Notes: generated by a model not told the origin, from the sequence alone. A stretch of 64,000 bases of DNA from WHSW01 sp963769945 (GCA_963769945.1 CAVYOA010000016.1:1-64000), one strand, 5' to 3'. Numbered from the stretch's first letter, positions 1-10,112 are shown. Numbers and translations are program-made.

Positions 1-2
1 GC

Positions 3-50
3 GCGACCTTGTTGGAGACTGAGTACGAGGCGGCCATCGCCGCAGCCTAA
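3..50 (+). CDS. C-terminal end of an unidentified upstream gene (partial)
   Basis: An open frame enters from the left edge and ends at a TAA at 48-50. The last residues read ATLLETEYEAAIAAA. It is too short to assign to a family. It reads in the same direction as the amidotransferase that follows. Its stop overlaps a possible ATG at 50, so the two may be co-transcribed. It could also be a chance open frame. Confidence 0.35.
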   Translation, partial: ATLLETEYEAAIAAA

Positions 51-121
51 TGCGCCGCCGCGGTGCAGCCCTGCAAATGTCGATAACGGCGATCCAAAGC
101 GATCGCTGGGACAATCGCGCG

Positions 122-838
122 ATGCGCGTACTTGCGATCTGTCAACAGCGTGACGCCGCAGCCGGTGTCTTTGCCGAGGCCGCGGTGGCACAGAGCGCGA
201 CCCTGGATCAGTGGTTCATCGCCGAGACGGCGCAGCCGCCGGCGGATCCAATGGGCTACGACGCCGTGATCAGCTTCGGCGGCGCCATGCACCCCGACGA
301 GGACGCAGAGCATCCATGGATGGCCGCTGAGAAACACTTGCTGGCGGAGCTTCTCGAGCATGAGGTGCCGCTGCTTGGCGTTTGTCTCGGCGCTCAACTT
401 CTGGTGGTTGCCGCCGGCGGCGAGGTTCGGCGAGCATCGATACCGGAGATCGGCTGGCGGCAGGTGGAGCTCACCAGCGAGGGTGCCGCCGATCCGCTGC
501 TCGGCACCTTAGCTCCGGGCTTTGAGGCTTTTCACTGGCACAGCTATGAGTGCCTGCCCCCGCCCGGCGCCGTTACGCTCGCTCGCAATCCCGTCTGCGT
601 CCAGGCCTATCGCGTTGGCGCCAGCGCCTACGGGATCCAGTTTCACGCCGAGGTCTCAGCCGATGATGTCGCGCACTGGATCCGCGATTATCACACCGAC
701 CCAGACGCGATTCGCATCGGCATCGACCCGGAGGCGATGCACGCGGCGACCGCCAAGCGCATCCACGCCTGGAACGAGCTCGGCCGCGAGCTCTGCGGGC
801 GCTTCTTGGAGATCGCTACTCGCCGGTGTCGGGTGTGA
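122..838 (+). CDS. class I glutamine amidotransferase (GMP-synthase-like GATase1)
   Basis: This is a stand-alone class I glutamine amidotransferase domain of about 238 aa. Such domains hydrolyse glutamine or related gamma-glutamyl amides through a Cys-His-Glu triad. The nucleophile elbow GVCLGAQ carries Cys88, and IQFHAEVS carries His175 and Glu177, so the triad is complete. I chose ATG 122, where conserved sequence begins (MRVLAICQQ). An in-frame ATG at 50, overlapping the upstream TAA, would add 24 residues that do not look conserved. It converges on the short-chain dehydrogenase gene with a 23-bp tail overlap. The next catabolic operon also has a GATase, so it may act on gamma-glutamyl amines, but the substrate is unknown. 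Confidence 0.85.
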   Translation: MRVLAICQQRDAAAGVFAEAAVAQSATLDQWFIAETAQPPADPMGYDAVISFGGAMHPDEDAEHPWMAAEKHLLAELLEHEVPLLGVCLGAQLLVVAAGGEVRRASIPEIGWRQVELTSEGAADPLLGTLAPGFEAFHWHSYECLPPPGAVTLARNPVCVQAYRVGASAYGIQFHAEVSADDVAHWIRDYHTDPDAIRIGIDPEAMHAATAKRIHAWNELGRELCGRFLEIATRRCRV

Positions 839-1577
839 GGTAGGCGCCCGAGAGCCCGCCGTCGACCATGAACGTCGACGCGGTGATGTAGGACGACTCG
901 TCGGAGGCGAGGAAGATCGCGGCCTTGGCGATCTCGTCGGCCTCGCCGAAGCGCCCCATCGGCAGGTGCACGAGCCGGCGCGCTGCCTTGCCAGGATCGG
1001 CGGCAAACAGCTCCTGCAGCAGCGGCGTGTTGATCGGCCCCGGACAGAGCGCGTTGACGCGCACGCCGCGACGGGCGAACTCGACGCCGAGCTCGCGCGA
1101 CATCGCCAGCACCGCGCCCTTGGACGCCGTGTAGGAGATCTGCGAGACGGCGGCGCCCATGAGCGCGACGAACGACGCCGTGTTGATCACCGAGCCCCCG
1201 GCGGGCTCGTTTTGAAGCAGGTAAGGGATGCCGTGCTTGCAGCAAAAGAAGACCCCGCGCACGTTGACGTCCTGAACTCGCTGCCACGCCTCGAGTGGCT
1301 CCTCGATTACCGAAGTGTCGTCTGAGGGGTTGATGCCGGCGTTGTTGAAGAGCACGTCGATGCGCCCGAACTCATCGTTGACGCGTTCATACATCGCCGC
1401 CACCTCGCTCTCGTCGGTGACGTCCACCTCGAGCGTCAGGTCACCGATCGAGCCAGCGCTGACGTCGACGCCCACGACCCGCGCCCCCTCGTCCATGAAC
1501 AGCCGCGCCGACTCCGCACCGATGCCGCTCGCGGCCCCGGTGATCACGCACACCTTGCCGTCGAGCCTCGCGGCCAT
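816..1577 (-). CDS. short-chain dehydrogenase/reductase (SDR family)
   Basis: This is a complete 253-aa classical SDR, a soluble NAD(P)(H)-dependent oxidoreductase. The Rossmann motif TGAASGIG lies at residues 13-20, NNAG at 78-81 and the catalytic set Ser135, Tyr149, Lys153 (YTASKG). The C-terminal half has the usual PGPINTPL and VDGG blocks. It is the last gene of the minus-strand operon. Its ATG overlaps the TGA of the aldehyde dehydrogenase, which indicates translational coupling. The context suggests oxidation or reduction of a small amine- or aldehyde-derived intermediate. The substrate cannot be read from the sequence. Confidence 0.9.
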   Translation of the reverse strand: MAARLDGKVCVITGAASGIGAESARLFMDEGARVVGVDVSAGSIGDLTLEVDVTDESEVAAMYERVNDEFGRIDVLFNNAGINPSDDTSVIEEPLEAWQRVQDVNVRGVFFCCKHGIPYLLQNEPAGGSVINTASFVALMGAAVSQISYTASKGAVLAMSRELGVEFARRGVRVNALCPGPINTPLLQELFAADPGKAARRLVHLPMGRFGEADEIAKAAIFLASDESSYITASTFMVDGGLSGAYLTPDTGE

Positions 1578-2939
1578 CAGCTTCCCCCTGTCGCATAGAA
1601 GACGTTCTTGACGTCGGTGTAGTGGTCGAGCGCGTCGGGCCCAAGCTCGCGCCCGACGCCCGACTGCTTGAAGCCTCCGAATGGCGTCGTCACTCGAACC
1701 GAGCTGTTGGAGTTGATCGAGATCACGCCGGTGTCGAGCGCCCGGGTGACCCGCAGCGCCTTGGCGCCGTCGCGCGTCCAGACCGAGCCCGAGAGGCCGT
1801 AGATCGTGTCGTTGGCGATCTCCACCGCCTCGTCCTCACCGTTGAACGCGATCACGCAGGCGACCGGTCCGAAGATCTCCTCGGTCGCGGCGCGGTCGGA
1901 GTTGGAGACGGGCTGCAGGACCGTCGGCTCGAACCAGAAACCGGGGCCGTCAGGCGCGGTGCCGCGAATCGCGACGGGCGCGCCCTCGGGAACGAAAGAC
2001 GGCAACGGTCTCTCGGTGCGAAGCCGAGATCAGCGGGCCCATCTGTGTCTGCTCATCGAGCGGGTCGCCGACGCGGATCGCTGTCACGGTGCGCTCCAGC
2101 GCCGCCATGAACTCATCGACGGCGGCACGCTCGACGAGGATTCGCGAACGCGCGCAGCAGTCCTGACCGGCGTTACCGAAGACGGCGGAGGGCGCGGCGG
2201 CGGCCGCTGCCTCGAGATCTGCATCTGCGAAGACGACGTTCGCCGACTTGCCGCCGAGCTCCAGCGTTACCCGCTTGATTGTCTGCGCCGCGCCGGCGGC
2301 GATCCCACGGCCGACCTCGGTCGAGCCGGTGAAGGCGACCTTGGCGACGTCGGCATGGTCGACCAGACGCTGGCCGCAGACCGAGCCCGGGCCGGCGACG
2401 ACGTTGAGCACACCCTCCGGCAGCCCTGCCTCGAGCGCGATCCGCTCGAGCTCGAGCGAGCTCAGCGGGGTCAGCTCCGCTGGCTTGAGCACGACGGTGT
2501 TGCCCGCCGCCAGCGCCGGCGCCACCTTCCACGAAGCGATCACGAGCGGGAAGTTCCACGGCGTGATCAAACCGACGACGCCGAGCGGCTCGCGAAAGGT
2601 CATGTCGACGCCGCCGGCGACCGGGATCGTCTGCCCGAGCAGGCGTTCCGGCGCGCCTGCGTAATAGCGAAAGCACTCGATCACCATCGCGATTTCGCCA
2701 CGAGCGTCGGCGATCGGCTTGCCCGCGTTTCGCGCCTCCAGCGTCGCCAAGGCATCCGCCTCGGTTTCGAGGCCATCGGCGAGACGCCGCATCAACGCGG
2801 CACGATCGCCGGGCGAAACCGCGCGCCATGCGCGAAAGGCAGCCTTGGCCGCGGCAACGGCGCGATCGGTTTCCTCGATACCCGCCCGCGGCACCTCGGC
2901 CATGACCTCAGCGGTTGCCGGCTCGATCACCGAGATCAC
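1577..2939 (-). CDS. NAD(P)-dependent aldehyde dehydrogenase, frameshifted
   Basis: ALDH superfamily enzyme that oxidises an aldehyde to an acid. The N-terminal 313 or so residues carry PWNF (Asn129), FTGSTEVG, LELGG with general base Glu227, and the GQDCCA nucleophile region (Cys261). The reading frame then shifts near 2001. The rest (SFVPEGAPVA to the C-terminus, including EEIFGPV) is intact in another frame, so one extra base explains the break. The repaired length of about 455 aa is usual for the family. Its start overlaps the stop of the PuuD-like gene and its stop overlaps the SDR start. In the gamma-glutamyl-amine pathway an ALDH oxidises the aldehyde produced from the amine, which fits this place. 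This role is inferred. Confidence 0.85.
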
Positions 2940-3655
2940 GCAGCGACCTCGTGTTCGCGTGCCGCCGTCGCAAGCGCCGCCAGCGCCGGGCTGTTTCGAT
3001 CTTCCTCCGGATGCCAGACGAGCCCCAGCGCCCAGGCTCGCTCGGGTAGCTCGATCGCCTCGATCGCGCCGCCGGGCTCGGCCCAGCCAGTGGCGATCAC
3101 GCCCTGGCCGAGAACGTCGACGCCCTGGTGGTGGTGCGAGCGCGCCGCAACACGCTCGGCGCCGATCACGCGCGCGGCAAGCGACCCCGGCTCGAGTCGG
3201 ACGTCGTGGTCCGAGAACTGTCCAGGTGTATGCATGTGCAGCGCGGCGTCGGCGAGATGCTGCTGGAGGGTGCCGCCGCAGGCGACGTTGAGCAGCTGCA
3301 TTCCGCGGCAGATCCCGAGCACGGGCATGTCGCGCTCGAGCGCGGCGGTGGCCAGGGCGATCTCGAAGCGGTCACGTTCTGCCTTGAAGCCCTGAGTCCG
3401 CTCGTGGGCCTCGGCGCCGTAGGAGGCCGGATCGAGGTCGGCACCGCCTGAGAGCACGAGCCCATCGAGGACGTCGAGCAGCTCGTCGGGTGCGTCGGCG
3501 CTGGCATCGTCGGGCGGCAGGATCACCGGGATCGCGCCCGCGTCGGCGACGCAGAGCGAGTAGGTGCGCTGCGAGACGTTTGCCTCGACGCGCTCCCAAA
3601 CGGCCCAATCGGCTGTCTCGAGCGCAGCGCAGATCCCGATCACAGGTCTGCGCAT
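2936..3655 (-). CDS. gamma-glutamyl-amide hydrolase, peptidase C26 (PuuD-like)
   Basis: A 239-aa class I amidotransferase-fold hydrolase of the peptidase C26 type, the family of gamma-glutamyl-GABA hydrolase PuuD. The nucleophile is Cys116 in GICRGMQ, and WHPEED holds His215 and Glu217. I chose the ATG at 3655, whose codon overlaps the TGA of the glutamine synthetase gene. An upstream start at 3688 would add 11 non-conserved residues. It sits between a GS-type ligase and an ALDH, the order expected when an amine is gamma-glutamylated, oxidised and then released from glutamate. The substrate could be gamma-glutamyl-GABA, a gamma-glutamyl-glycine-type product from ethanolamine, or another amide. 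Confidence 0.85.
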   Translation of the reverse strand: MRRPVIGICAALETADWAVWERVEANVSQRTYSLCVADAGAIPVILPPDDASADAPDELLDVLDGLVLSGGADLDPASYGAEAHERTQGFKAERDRFEIALATAALERDMPVLGICRGMQLLNVACGGTLQQHLADAALHMHTPGQFSDHDVRLEPGSLAARVIGAERVAARSHHHQGVDVLGQGVIATGWAEPGGAIEAIELPERAWALGLVWHPEEDRNSPALAALATAAREHEVAA

Positions 3656-4986
3656 CAGAGCCTTTCGAAACCTCTGAAGCGCTCCCAATCGGTGACCGTT
3701 GCCTCGAATGCGTCGAGCTCGACCTTGGCGCGGTTGAGGTAGTGGTCGGTCATCTCCTGGCCGAAGGCATCGCGGGCGATCTCGCTGGCGGCAAAGAGGT
3801 CGCGAGCGTCGTACATGTTCGTCGGCACGTGCGGCTTGTCGGCCGTGTACGCGTTGCCTTCCAGCGGCTCCTCCAAGGCGAGCTCGGAGTCGATGCCGTG
3901 CAGGCCGGCGGCGATCATCGCCGCCAGCGCCAGATACGGATTGACGTCGGCGCCGGGCAGGCGGTTCTCGACCCGCAGCCCCTCACCGTGGCCGACGACC
4001 CGCAGCGAGCAGGTGCGGTTGTCGTTGCCCCAGGCGACCGCAGTCGGGGCGAACGATCCCTCGGCAAAGCGCTTGTAGGAGTTGACGTGCGGGGCGTAGA
4101 GCAGCGTCAGCTCGCGCATGCAGGCCAGCTGACCGGCGACGAAGCGCTCGAACAGCTGGCGATCGGCGGCGAAGGCGTTGCCGCCTTCCTGCTTGGCCAG
4201 CGAGCAGTGGATGTGACACGAGTTGCCCTCGGCCTCGTTGAACTTCGCCATGAAGGTGATCGCCATCTCCTCCTGGGAGGCGATCTCCTTGGCGCCGTTC
4301 TTGTAGATCGACGTGGCCGTCGGCCGCCTCGAGCGCCTCGCCGTAGCGGAAGTTGATCTCGTGCTGGCCGAGGTTGCACTCGCCCTTGGAGTTCTCGACC
4401 TCCATCCCGGCCGCGCCCATCTCGTTTCGGATCCGGCGAATCAGCGGCTCGACCCGCGCCGAGCCCAGCAGCGAGTAGTCGATGTTGTAGAGGTTGGCCG
4501 GCTCGAGGTCGCGATAGGCCTTGCGCCACGCGTCCTCGTAGGTGTCCTTGAAGACGATGAACTCGAGCTCGGTCGCCGGCTGTGGCGACCAGGCCGCGCT
4601 CGGCGAGCCGCGCGAGCTGACGTCGCAGGATCTGACGCGGTGAGGCGACGACCTCCGAGCCGTCGGCCCACTGCAGGTCGGCGAGCACCATCACCGTGCC
4701 CTCGTGCCAGGGGATCGGGCCGCAGCGTGTCGAGGTCGGGCTTCATCTCGAAGTCGCCGTAGCCGCGCTCCCACGAGGCCATCGCGTAGCCGCCGACGGT
4801 CTCCATGTCGACGTCGACGGCGAGCAGGTAGTTGCAGCCCTCGGCGCCGTGCTCGAGCACCTCGTCGAGGAAGTGCGATGCGGTCAGGCGCTTGCCCTGC
4901 AGCCGTCCCTCCATGTCGGCGATCGCGAGCAGCACGGTGTCGACCGTGCCGTCCGCGGCTGCCTTCTTGAGCTCGTCGAGCGTCAC
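3655..4986 (-). CDS. glutamine synthetase family protein, gamma-glutamylamine synthetase-like, frameshifted
   Basis: GS-fold ATP-dependent ligase of about 443 aa after repair. The N-terminus (VLLAIADMEGRLQGKRL), the middle (EVENSKGECNLGQHEINFRYG) and the C-terminal half (TFMAKFNEAEGNSCHIHCSL, RLPGADVNPYLALAA, EVENRLPG region) are all recognisable but lie in several frames. Breaks fall near 4715, near 4600 and near 4320, where one extra G precedes IYKNG. The sequence resembles PuuA/GlnA4-type gamma-glutamylpolyamine or gamma-glutamylethanolamide synthetases more than the nitrogen-assimilating GlnA. The adjacent PuuD-like hydrolase and permease support this. The amine substrate is not determined. 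The breaks look like sequence errors. Confidence 0.8.
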
Positions 4987-4998
4987 CGCTCGACCACG

Positions 4999-6605
4999 TT
5001 ACGCACCGCTTCTCGGTGCTGTTCCCTTGTCGCCCGACAGCGCCTCGTCGATGTCGACGTTGCGGACCTGGCCGGTGAAGTACTTGTGCGCCTTCGCCTT
5101 CCACGTGATCGCCGCGAACAGCAAGACGAGGCCGACCATGATCGGCGCGTAGTTGACGGCCTCCCAGGTGAACTCGTCGTTCCACGGCACCGCCGCCGGC
5201 GTGAACGGCAAGCAGAAGATCACCGTGATCAACGCGACCCAGAAGACCGCGAACGGGTTCATCCACCGCCACTTGCTGCCCAGGTTCCACACGGGCGATT
5301 GCTCGAATCGTCGAGCCTTGGCGCCAGCGCAGGTAGATCGGGATCACGTAGGCGATGTAGAGCCCGATCACGGTGATCGAGACGACCGCGAAGAACGCGA
5401 ACGGGAACGGGTCGCCGGCCGAGTTGCCCTTCAACGCCGGCAGGGTGATGATCAGGGCGGCAATTGCCATCGTGATTACAGCGTTGCGCGGGGTCCCGCT
5501 CGCGTTTACCTTCGCCAAGCTGCTCGAAGCGGGTAGGCCGCGGTCGCGGGCGAAGGCAAAGCACATCCTCGACGCGCTCGTGAGGCAGGCCAGGCCGCAG
5601 AAGAGCTGGCCCAGGGTTGAGATCAGGACTACCGCCTTGAACGCGGCCGTGCTCAAGCGAGAGGTTGAAGATCTCCAGCGAAGAGCCCGCGCCATAACCC
5701 TCGCCCGCTGTGACAGCGTCCGGATCGTTGGCGGCGAACGTGATCGCCAGGAGTACGAACCAGCCGATCACAGCCGAGTAGAAGATCGATTGCCAGACGC
5801 CGCGTGCGGCCGACTTGGAGGCGTTGTGAGTCTCCTCGGAGATGTGTGCCGAGGCGTCGAAGCCGGTGATCGTGTACTGCGTCAGCAGGAACCCAAGGGG
5901 CAGGACGTAGAACCAGAACATGTCCATGCTGAAGCCGGAGTTGTTGATGCGCTCGGTGAAGACGAAGTCGACGCTCTGATGGTCGTCAGGGACGAGGATG
6001 AGGATGCCGATGATCACGGCGACGCCGACGACATGGACGAAGACCGAGATGTTGTTGGTCACCGCCAGCAGATGGGTGCGCATGATGTTGATCGTCGCGT
6101 GAACCGCGAGGATGATCGCGAACAGGAGGAATGTCTCACCGAGGATGTGGACATCGTCGCCGAAGTTGATCCCGAAGATCTCGACGCCGTAGAGGCCGAG
6201 CACCACGTTGAGGAAGGTCGCCGAGGCGTACACCACCGAGGCGACGACGCCGACCAGGCCGACGAGGTTGAACCAGCCCGTGAACCAGCCCCATACCGGA
6301 CCGCCGAGACGTGCGGCCCACCAGTAGATGCCGCCGGCCGTCGGGTACTTGGCGACGATCTCAGACGTACAGAAGCCGATGATCAGGATCGGAATCGAGA
6401 TCAGCGGCCAGCCCCACGAGATCGCGATAGGACCACCGTTGTTCCACGCCTGGCCGTAGGTCGTGAAGCAGCCGGCCAGTACCGAAATGATCGTGAACGA
6501 GATCGCGAAGTTGGAGAACGCGCTCCAGCCGCGATTCAGATCCTGTCTGAGCCCCATCTCGGCAAGCTGGCGCTCGTCCTCGTCTCGGTACTGAGTGGCT
6601 TCCAT
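4999..6605 (-). CDS. APC-superfamily amino acid/amine permease, frameshifted
   Basis: Integral membrane transporter of the APC superfamily, most like the amino acid/choline/GABA (ACT) branch. The repaired protein is about 530 aa with roughly 12 hydrophobic segments. The first 320 residues (from DLNRGWSAFSNFAISF through TQYTITGFDASAHISEE) are in one frame. Shifts near 5650 and near 5290 move the coding into two other frames (AFKAVVLISTLGQLFCGLA, then RWMNPFAVFWVALITVIF). It ends 12 bp before the GS gene and is the first gene of the catabolic operon. It is divergent from the choline-kinase-like gene across an 80-bp promoter region. Likely substrates are choline, GABA, ethanolamine or polyamines, by branch similarity and neighbours. 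Confidence 0.82.
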
Positions 6606-6685
6606 CTTTGCGGTCTCCCCTCGCTTTGGCCGTCTTGCAACCTGTTGCAGACCCGTCTGCGATAAAAGGTGTGCTAGCCCGACCT

Positions 6686-7654
6686 ATGGACGGCTCGACC
6701 CTAAACCCGCAGGCGGACGAGAGTCAAGGGCTCGACGCCGATCTGAGACAAATCGTCCAATCGCTGGAGACGAAGCTTGGACAAGCTGACCAGCCGCCGA
6801 CCCCGCTGGACGGAGGGATCACGAACCGCAACTACCGCGTCAGCCTCGGCGGCAGCGACTACGTCGTGCGCATGCCCGGCAAGAACACCGACCTGCTCGG
6901 CATCGACCGCGCCGACGAACGCCAGGCCAACGACTGCGCCGCGGCGATCGGGATCGCCCCGCCTGTGGCGGCGATGCTGGCCGACCCGCCGTGCATCGTC
7001 ACCGAGTTCGTCGAGGGCCGGTCTGTGTCAACCGACGAGCTCCTCGAGCAGCAAACACTCGCCGAGCTCGTGGCCGCCCTGCGTGCCCTGCACGAACGTT
7101 GCCGCCCTCTCAAGGGGCGTTTCGACTCGTTTCGCATCGTCGAGGACTACGCCGCGCTCGTGCGTGAGCGCCGTGGCGAGGTGCCCGGCGAGTTCGAGCG
7201 CGCGCACGAAGTCTCGCAGCGGATCGAGGCTGCGCTCGGGGGCGCCGATCACGACCCGGTTCCCTGTCACAACGACCTCTTGATCGCCAACCTGATCCGC
7301 GGCGATGACCAGCTCTGGATCGTTGATTGGGAGTACGCCGGCATGGGTGATCGATACTTCGACCTCGCCAACTTCGCCGTCAACAATCAGCTCGGCGCTG
7401 ATGATCGCCGGCGGTTCCTGGCGCTCTACTTCGAACGCGAGCCCCGCGAAGCAGAGCTTGCCGCTCTCGAGCTGATGGCGCTTATGTCGGATTTTCGCGA
7501 GGCGATGTGGGGCATCGTCCAGAGCGTGATCTCCGAGATCGAGTTCGACTTCGGCGCCTATGGCGCAAAGCATTTCGAGCGCTTGCTGGCGGCCTCGTCA
7601 GACGAACGCTTCGAGCGCTGGCTCAAGGAGGCGGGCGATGGCGCTTCGCGCTGA
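6686..7654 (+). CDS. choline/ethanolamine kinase-like phosphotransferase (APH fold)
   Basis: A 322-aa protein of the aminoglycoside-phosphotransferase/choline kinase fold. A nucleotide-binding hairpin is seen at GGITNRNYRV. The catalytic Brenner motif HNDLLIANL lies at about residues 195-203, and the metal-binding DWEYAGMGD at about 214-222. These are hallmarks of choline/ethanolamine kinases and LicA-type enzymes. I chose ATG 6686 over an upstream GTG at 6608, because 6608-6685 overlaps the divergent promoter region and codes for non-conserved residues. Its 3' end overlaps the downstream dehydrogenase gene by 17 bp. Substrate likely a small amino alcohol; this is inferred from the permease and dehydrogenase beside it. 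Confidence 0.82.
   Translation: MDGSTLNPQADESQGLDADLRQIVQSLETKLGQADQPPTPLDGGITNRNYRVSLGGSDYVVRMPGKNTDLLGIDRADERQANDCAAAIGIAPPVAAMLADPPCIVTEFVEGRSVSTDELLEQQTLAELVAALRALHERCRPLKGRFDSFRIVEDYAALVRERRGEVPGEFERAHEVSQRIEAALGGADHDPVPCHNDLLIANLIRGDDQLWIVDWEYAGMGDRYFDLANFAVNNQLGADDRRRFLALYFEREPREAELAALELMALMSDFREAMWGIVQSVISEIEFDFGAYGAKHFERLLAASSDERFERWLKEAGDGASR
7625..7631 (+). promoter_or_regulatory. strong Shine-Dalgarno that fixes the dehydrogenase start
   Basis: AAGGAGG lies 6 nt upstream of ATG 7638, inside the 3' end of the kinase gene. It selects ATG 7638 rather than the upstream in-frame candidate at 7560 for the flavoprotein. Confidence 0.8.
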
Positions 7655-10112
7655 GCTGCCCGAGCGCGCTCGCTGCGTCATCGTCGGCGGTGGCGTCGGC
7701 GGCGCCTCGATCGCCTATCACCTGGCAAAGCTCGGCTATCGCGACGTCGTCTTGGTCGATCGCGCCGAGCTCACCTCGGGCTCGACCTTCCACTCGGCCG
7801 GGCTCGTCGGCCAGCTGCGCGGCTCGGTCTCGCTGACGAAGATGATGATGCACTCGGTCGACGTCTACCGCGGGCTGGCACAGGAGTCCGAGCTTGACCC
7901 GGGCTGGGTCGAATGCGGCGGCATCCGCCTCGCCTCTAGCCGCGAGCGGATGGAGGAGCTTCGCCGCCAGGCTGGGTGGGCGAAGACCTTCGGCCTGCCT
8001 CTGGAGCTGATCTCCGCCGAGGAGGCAAAGCAGAAGTTCCCCCTGATGAGCACTGAGGACGTCCTTGGCGCGGCTTGGCTGCCAACCGACGGCTACATCG
8101 ACCCTTCCCAGCTCACCTTCGCGCTCGCCGACGTCGCCCGGCGCGAGGGTGGGCTTCAGGTGTTTCAGAACACCCGCGTTACCGCAATCGAGGTCGAGGA
8201 CGGCCGGGTGCGCGCGGTGGAGACCGAGAAGGGGAGGGTGGAGGCCGAGGTCGTGGTCAACGCCGGCGGTATGTACGCCGCCGAGATCGGGCGAATGGCG
8301 GGGGTGCGGGTGCCGATGATCCCGATGAGCCATCAGTACCTGGTGACGCAACCGTTTCGCGAGCACTCGGCCGAGAAGCGATTGCCGACACTGCGCGATC
8401 CCGACCTGCTGATCTACTACCGCGAGGACGGCGGCGGGCTCGTTATGGGCGGCTATGAGCGCGAGTCCAAGCCGGCCTTCCTGCCCGATGGTCCCGGAAG
8501 CCTCGATCAGATCCCCCATGACTTCAACGGGCGCCTGCTCGAAGACGACTGGGACCGCTTCGCCGAGATCACCGAGAACTCGAAGAAGCGAGTCCCGGCG
8601 ATGGATGAGATCACGGTGACGAAGTTGATCAACGGGCCGGAGGCGTTCACGCCCGACAACGAGTTTTGCCTGGGTGAGTCGGAGGTGGGCGGCTTCTTCG
8701 TCGCCGCCGGGTTTTGCGCCCATGGTCTCGCAGGCGCCGGAGGCATTGGCAAGGTGATCGCCGAGTGGATCGCCGAGGGCGAGCCCAGCCTCGATCTGTG
8801 GGAGATGGACGTGCGCCGTTTCGGCAGCCAGTACCGCTCGCCCGCCTACACCCACGCCCGCGTTCGCGAGACCTACGAGACCTACTACGACATTCGTTAT
8901 CCCAACCACGAGCGCCAGGCCGGCCGCCCGCTGCGGCTGACGTCAGCCAACTCGTGGCACACCGAGCACGGCGCGGCCTTCGGCGAGAAGTCGGGCTGGG
9001 AGCGGGTCAACTGGTATCGGGCAAACGCCGCTGACGGCGACGAGGCGCTGCGACCGCGCGGGTGGGCTGGGCAGCACTGGTCGCCCGCGATCGGCGCTGA
9101 GCATCGCGCCACGCGCGAGGCGGTGGCGATCTTCGACGAGTCCTCGTTCGCGAAGATGGAGATCGAGGGCCCGGGCGCCGCAGCGCTGCTCGAGCGCCTC
9201 TGCGACAACGAGGTCGCGCGTGCCGTCGGCAAGATCACCTACACGCAGATGCTCAATCGGCGCGGCGGGATCGAGTGCGACTTCACTGTCGCTCGCCTCG
9301 GCGAGGAGCTGTTTCAGATCGTCACCGGTACCGCCTTTGGCAACCACGATCGCGAGTGGATCCGAAAGCATCTGCCCGACGACGGCTCGGCTCGGGTGCG
9401 CGACGTCACCGCCGCCTGGTCGTGCTTCGGCATCTGGGGGCCACGCGCTCGCGACGTGCTCGCGCAGCTGACCCCGGCCGACCTCTCCAACGAGAAGTTC
9501 GGCTACATGAACTTGCGTGAGATCACCGTCGGCGCCGTCCCGGTTCGGGCGCTTCGCGTGACATACGTCGGCGAGCTCGGCTGGGAGATCTACTGCCCGA
9601 GCGAGTACGGGCTCGGTCTTTGGCGAACGCTGTGGGAAGCGGGGGAGGAGCATGGGATTGTCGCCGCCGGCTATCGCGCGATCGATTCGCTGCGCCTGGA
9701 GAAGGGCTACCGGGTCTGGGGCGCCGACATCACTCCCGACGAAACCCCCTACGAGGGCGGTGTCGGCTTTTGCGTCAAGCTCGACAAGCCCGGCGGCTTC
9801 ATCGGCCGCGAAGCCCTGGTCGAGGCGAAGGATGCGGGCCCGCGCACGCGTATAGCGTGCCTCACGCTTGCCGACCCGCGCTCGGTCGCGCTCGGCAACG
9901 AGCCGGTGCGAGTCGGCGGTGAGATCGTCGGCCGCGTCACCACCGGCGGCTACGGCTACACGGTCGAGCGCTCGATCGCCTACGCCTACCTGCCGCCGGA
10001 GCTCGTCGTCGAAGGCACCGAGGCCGAGGTCGAGATCTTCGGCGAGTGGGTCGGCGCGCAGGTGGCCACCGAGCCCCTCTTCGATCCGCGAGGCGACCGA
10101 ATCCGCGCTTAG
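7638..10112 (+). CDS. FAD-dependent dimethylglycine/sarcosine dehydrogenase-like protein with GcvT domain
   Basis: An 824-aa two-part enzyme. Residues 1-420 are a DAO-type FAD oxidoreductase with dinucleotide motif GGGVGG at 17-22. The block STFHSAGLVGQLRGS includes His52 at the position where this family often binds FAD covalently. Residues from about 430 to the end are a folate-binding GcvT/FAO_M region (GMYAAEIG, RVTYVGELGWEIY, AIDSLRLEKGYR, PDETPYEGG). Dimethylglycine and sarcosine dehydrogenases with this layout remove N-methyl groups and pass C1 units to tetrahydrofolate. The strong RBS and 17-bp overlap show coupling to the kinase gene. Whether the substrate is dimethylglycine, sarcosine or another methylated amine is not visible. 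It converges on the histidine kinase with a 4-bp overlap. Confidence 0.9.
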   Translation: MALRAELPERARCVIVGGGVGGASIAYHLAKLGYRDVVLVDRAELTSGSTFHSAGLVGQLRGSVSLTKMMMHSVDVYRGLAQESELDPGWVECGGIRLASSRERMEELRRQAGWAKTFGLPLELISAEEAKQKFPLMSTEDVLGAAWLPTDGYIDPSQLTFALADVARREGGLQVFQNTRVTAIEVEDGRVRAVETEKGRVEAEVVVNAGGMYAAEIGRMAGVRVPMIPMSHQYLVTQPFREHSAEKRLPTLRDPDLLIYYREDGGGLVMGGYERESKPAFLPDGPGSLDQIPHDFNGRLLEDDWDRFAEITENSKKRVPAMDEITVTKLINGPEAFTPDNEFCLGESEVGGFFVAAGFCAHGLAGAGGIGKVIAEWIAEGEPSLDLWEMDVRRFGSQYRSPAYTHARVRETYETYYDIRYPNHERQAGRPLRLTSANSWHTEHGAAFGEKSGWERVNWYRANAADGDEALRPRGWAGQHWSPAIGAEHRATREAVAIFDESSFAKMEIEGPGAAALLERLCDNEVARAVGKITYTQMLNRRGGIECDFTVARLGEELFQIVTGTAFGNHDREWIRKHLPDDGSARVRDVTAAWSCFGIWGPRARDVLAQLTPADLSNEKFGYMNLREITVGAVPVRALRVTYVGELGWEIYCPSEYGLGLWRTLWEAGEEHGIVAAGYRAIDSLRLEKGYRVWGADITPDETPYEGGVGFCVKLDKPGGFIGREALVEAKDAGPRTRIACLTLADPRSVALGNEPVRVGGEIVGRVTTGGYGYTVERSIAYAYLPPELVVEGTEAEVEIFGEWVGAQVATEPLFDPRGDRIRA

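Noticed and set aside
1806..3395. A 529-aa open frame on the plus strand
   Set aside because: It is an antisense shadow of the ALDH and PuuD-like genes: Arg/Ala/Ser-rich, without motifs or a ribosome site. High GC content makes such frames common.
7623..8909. A 428-aa open frame antisense to the dehydrogenase
   Set aside because: It has no recognisable domain and lies fully inside a well-supported gene on the other strand.
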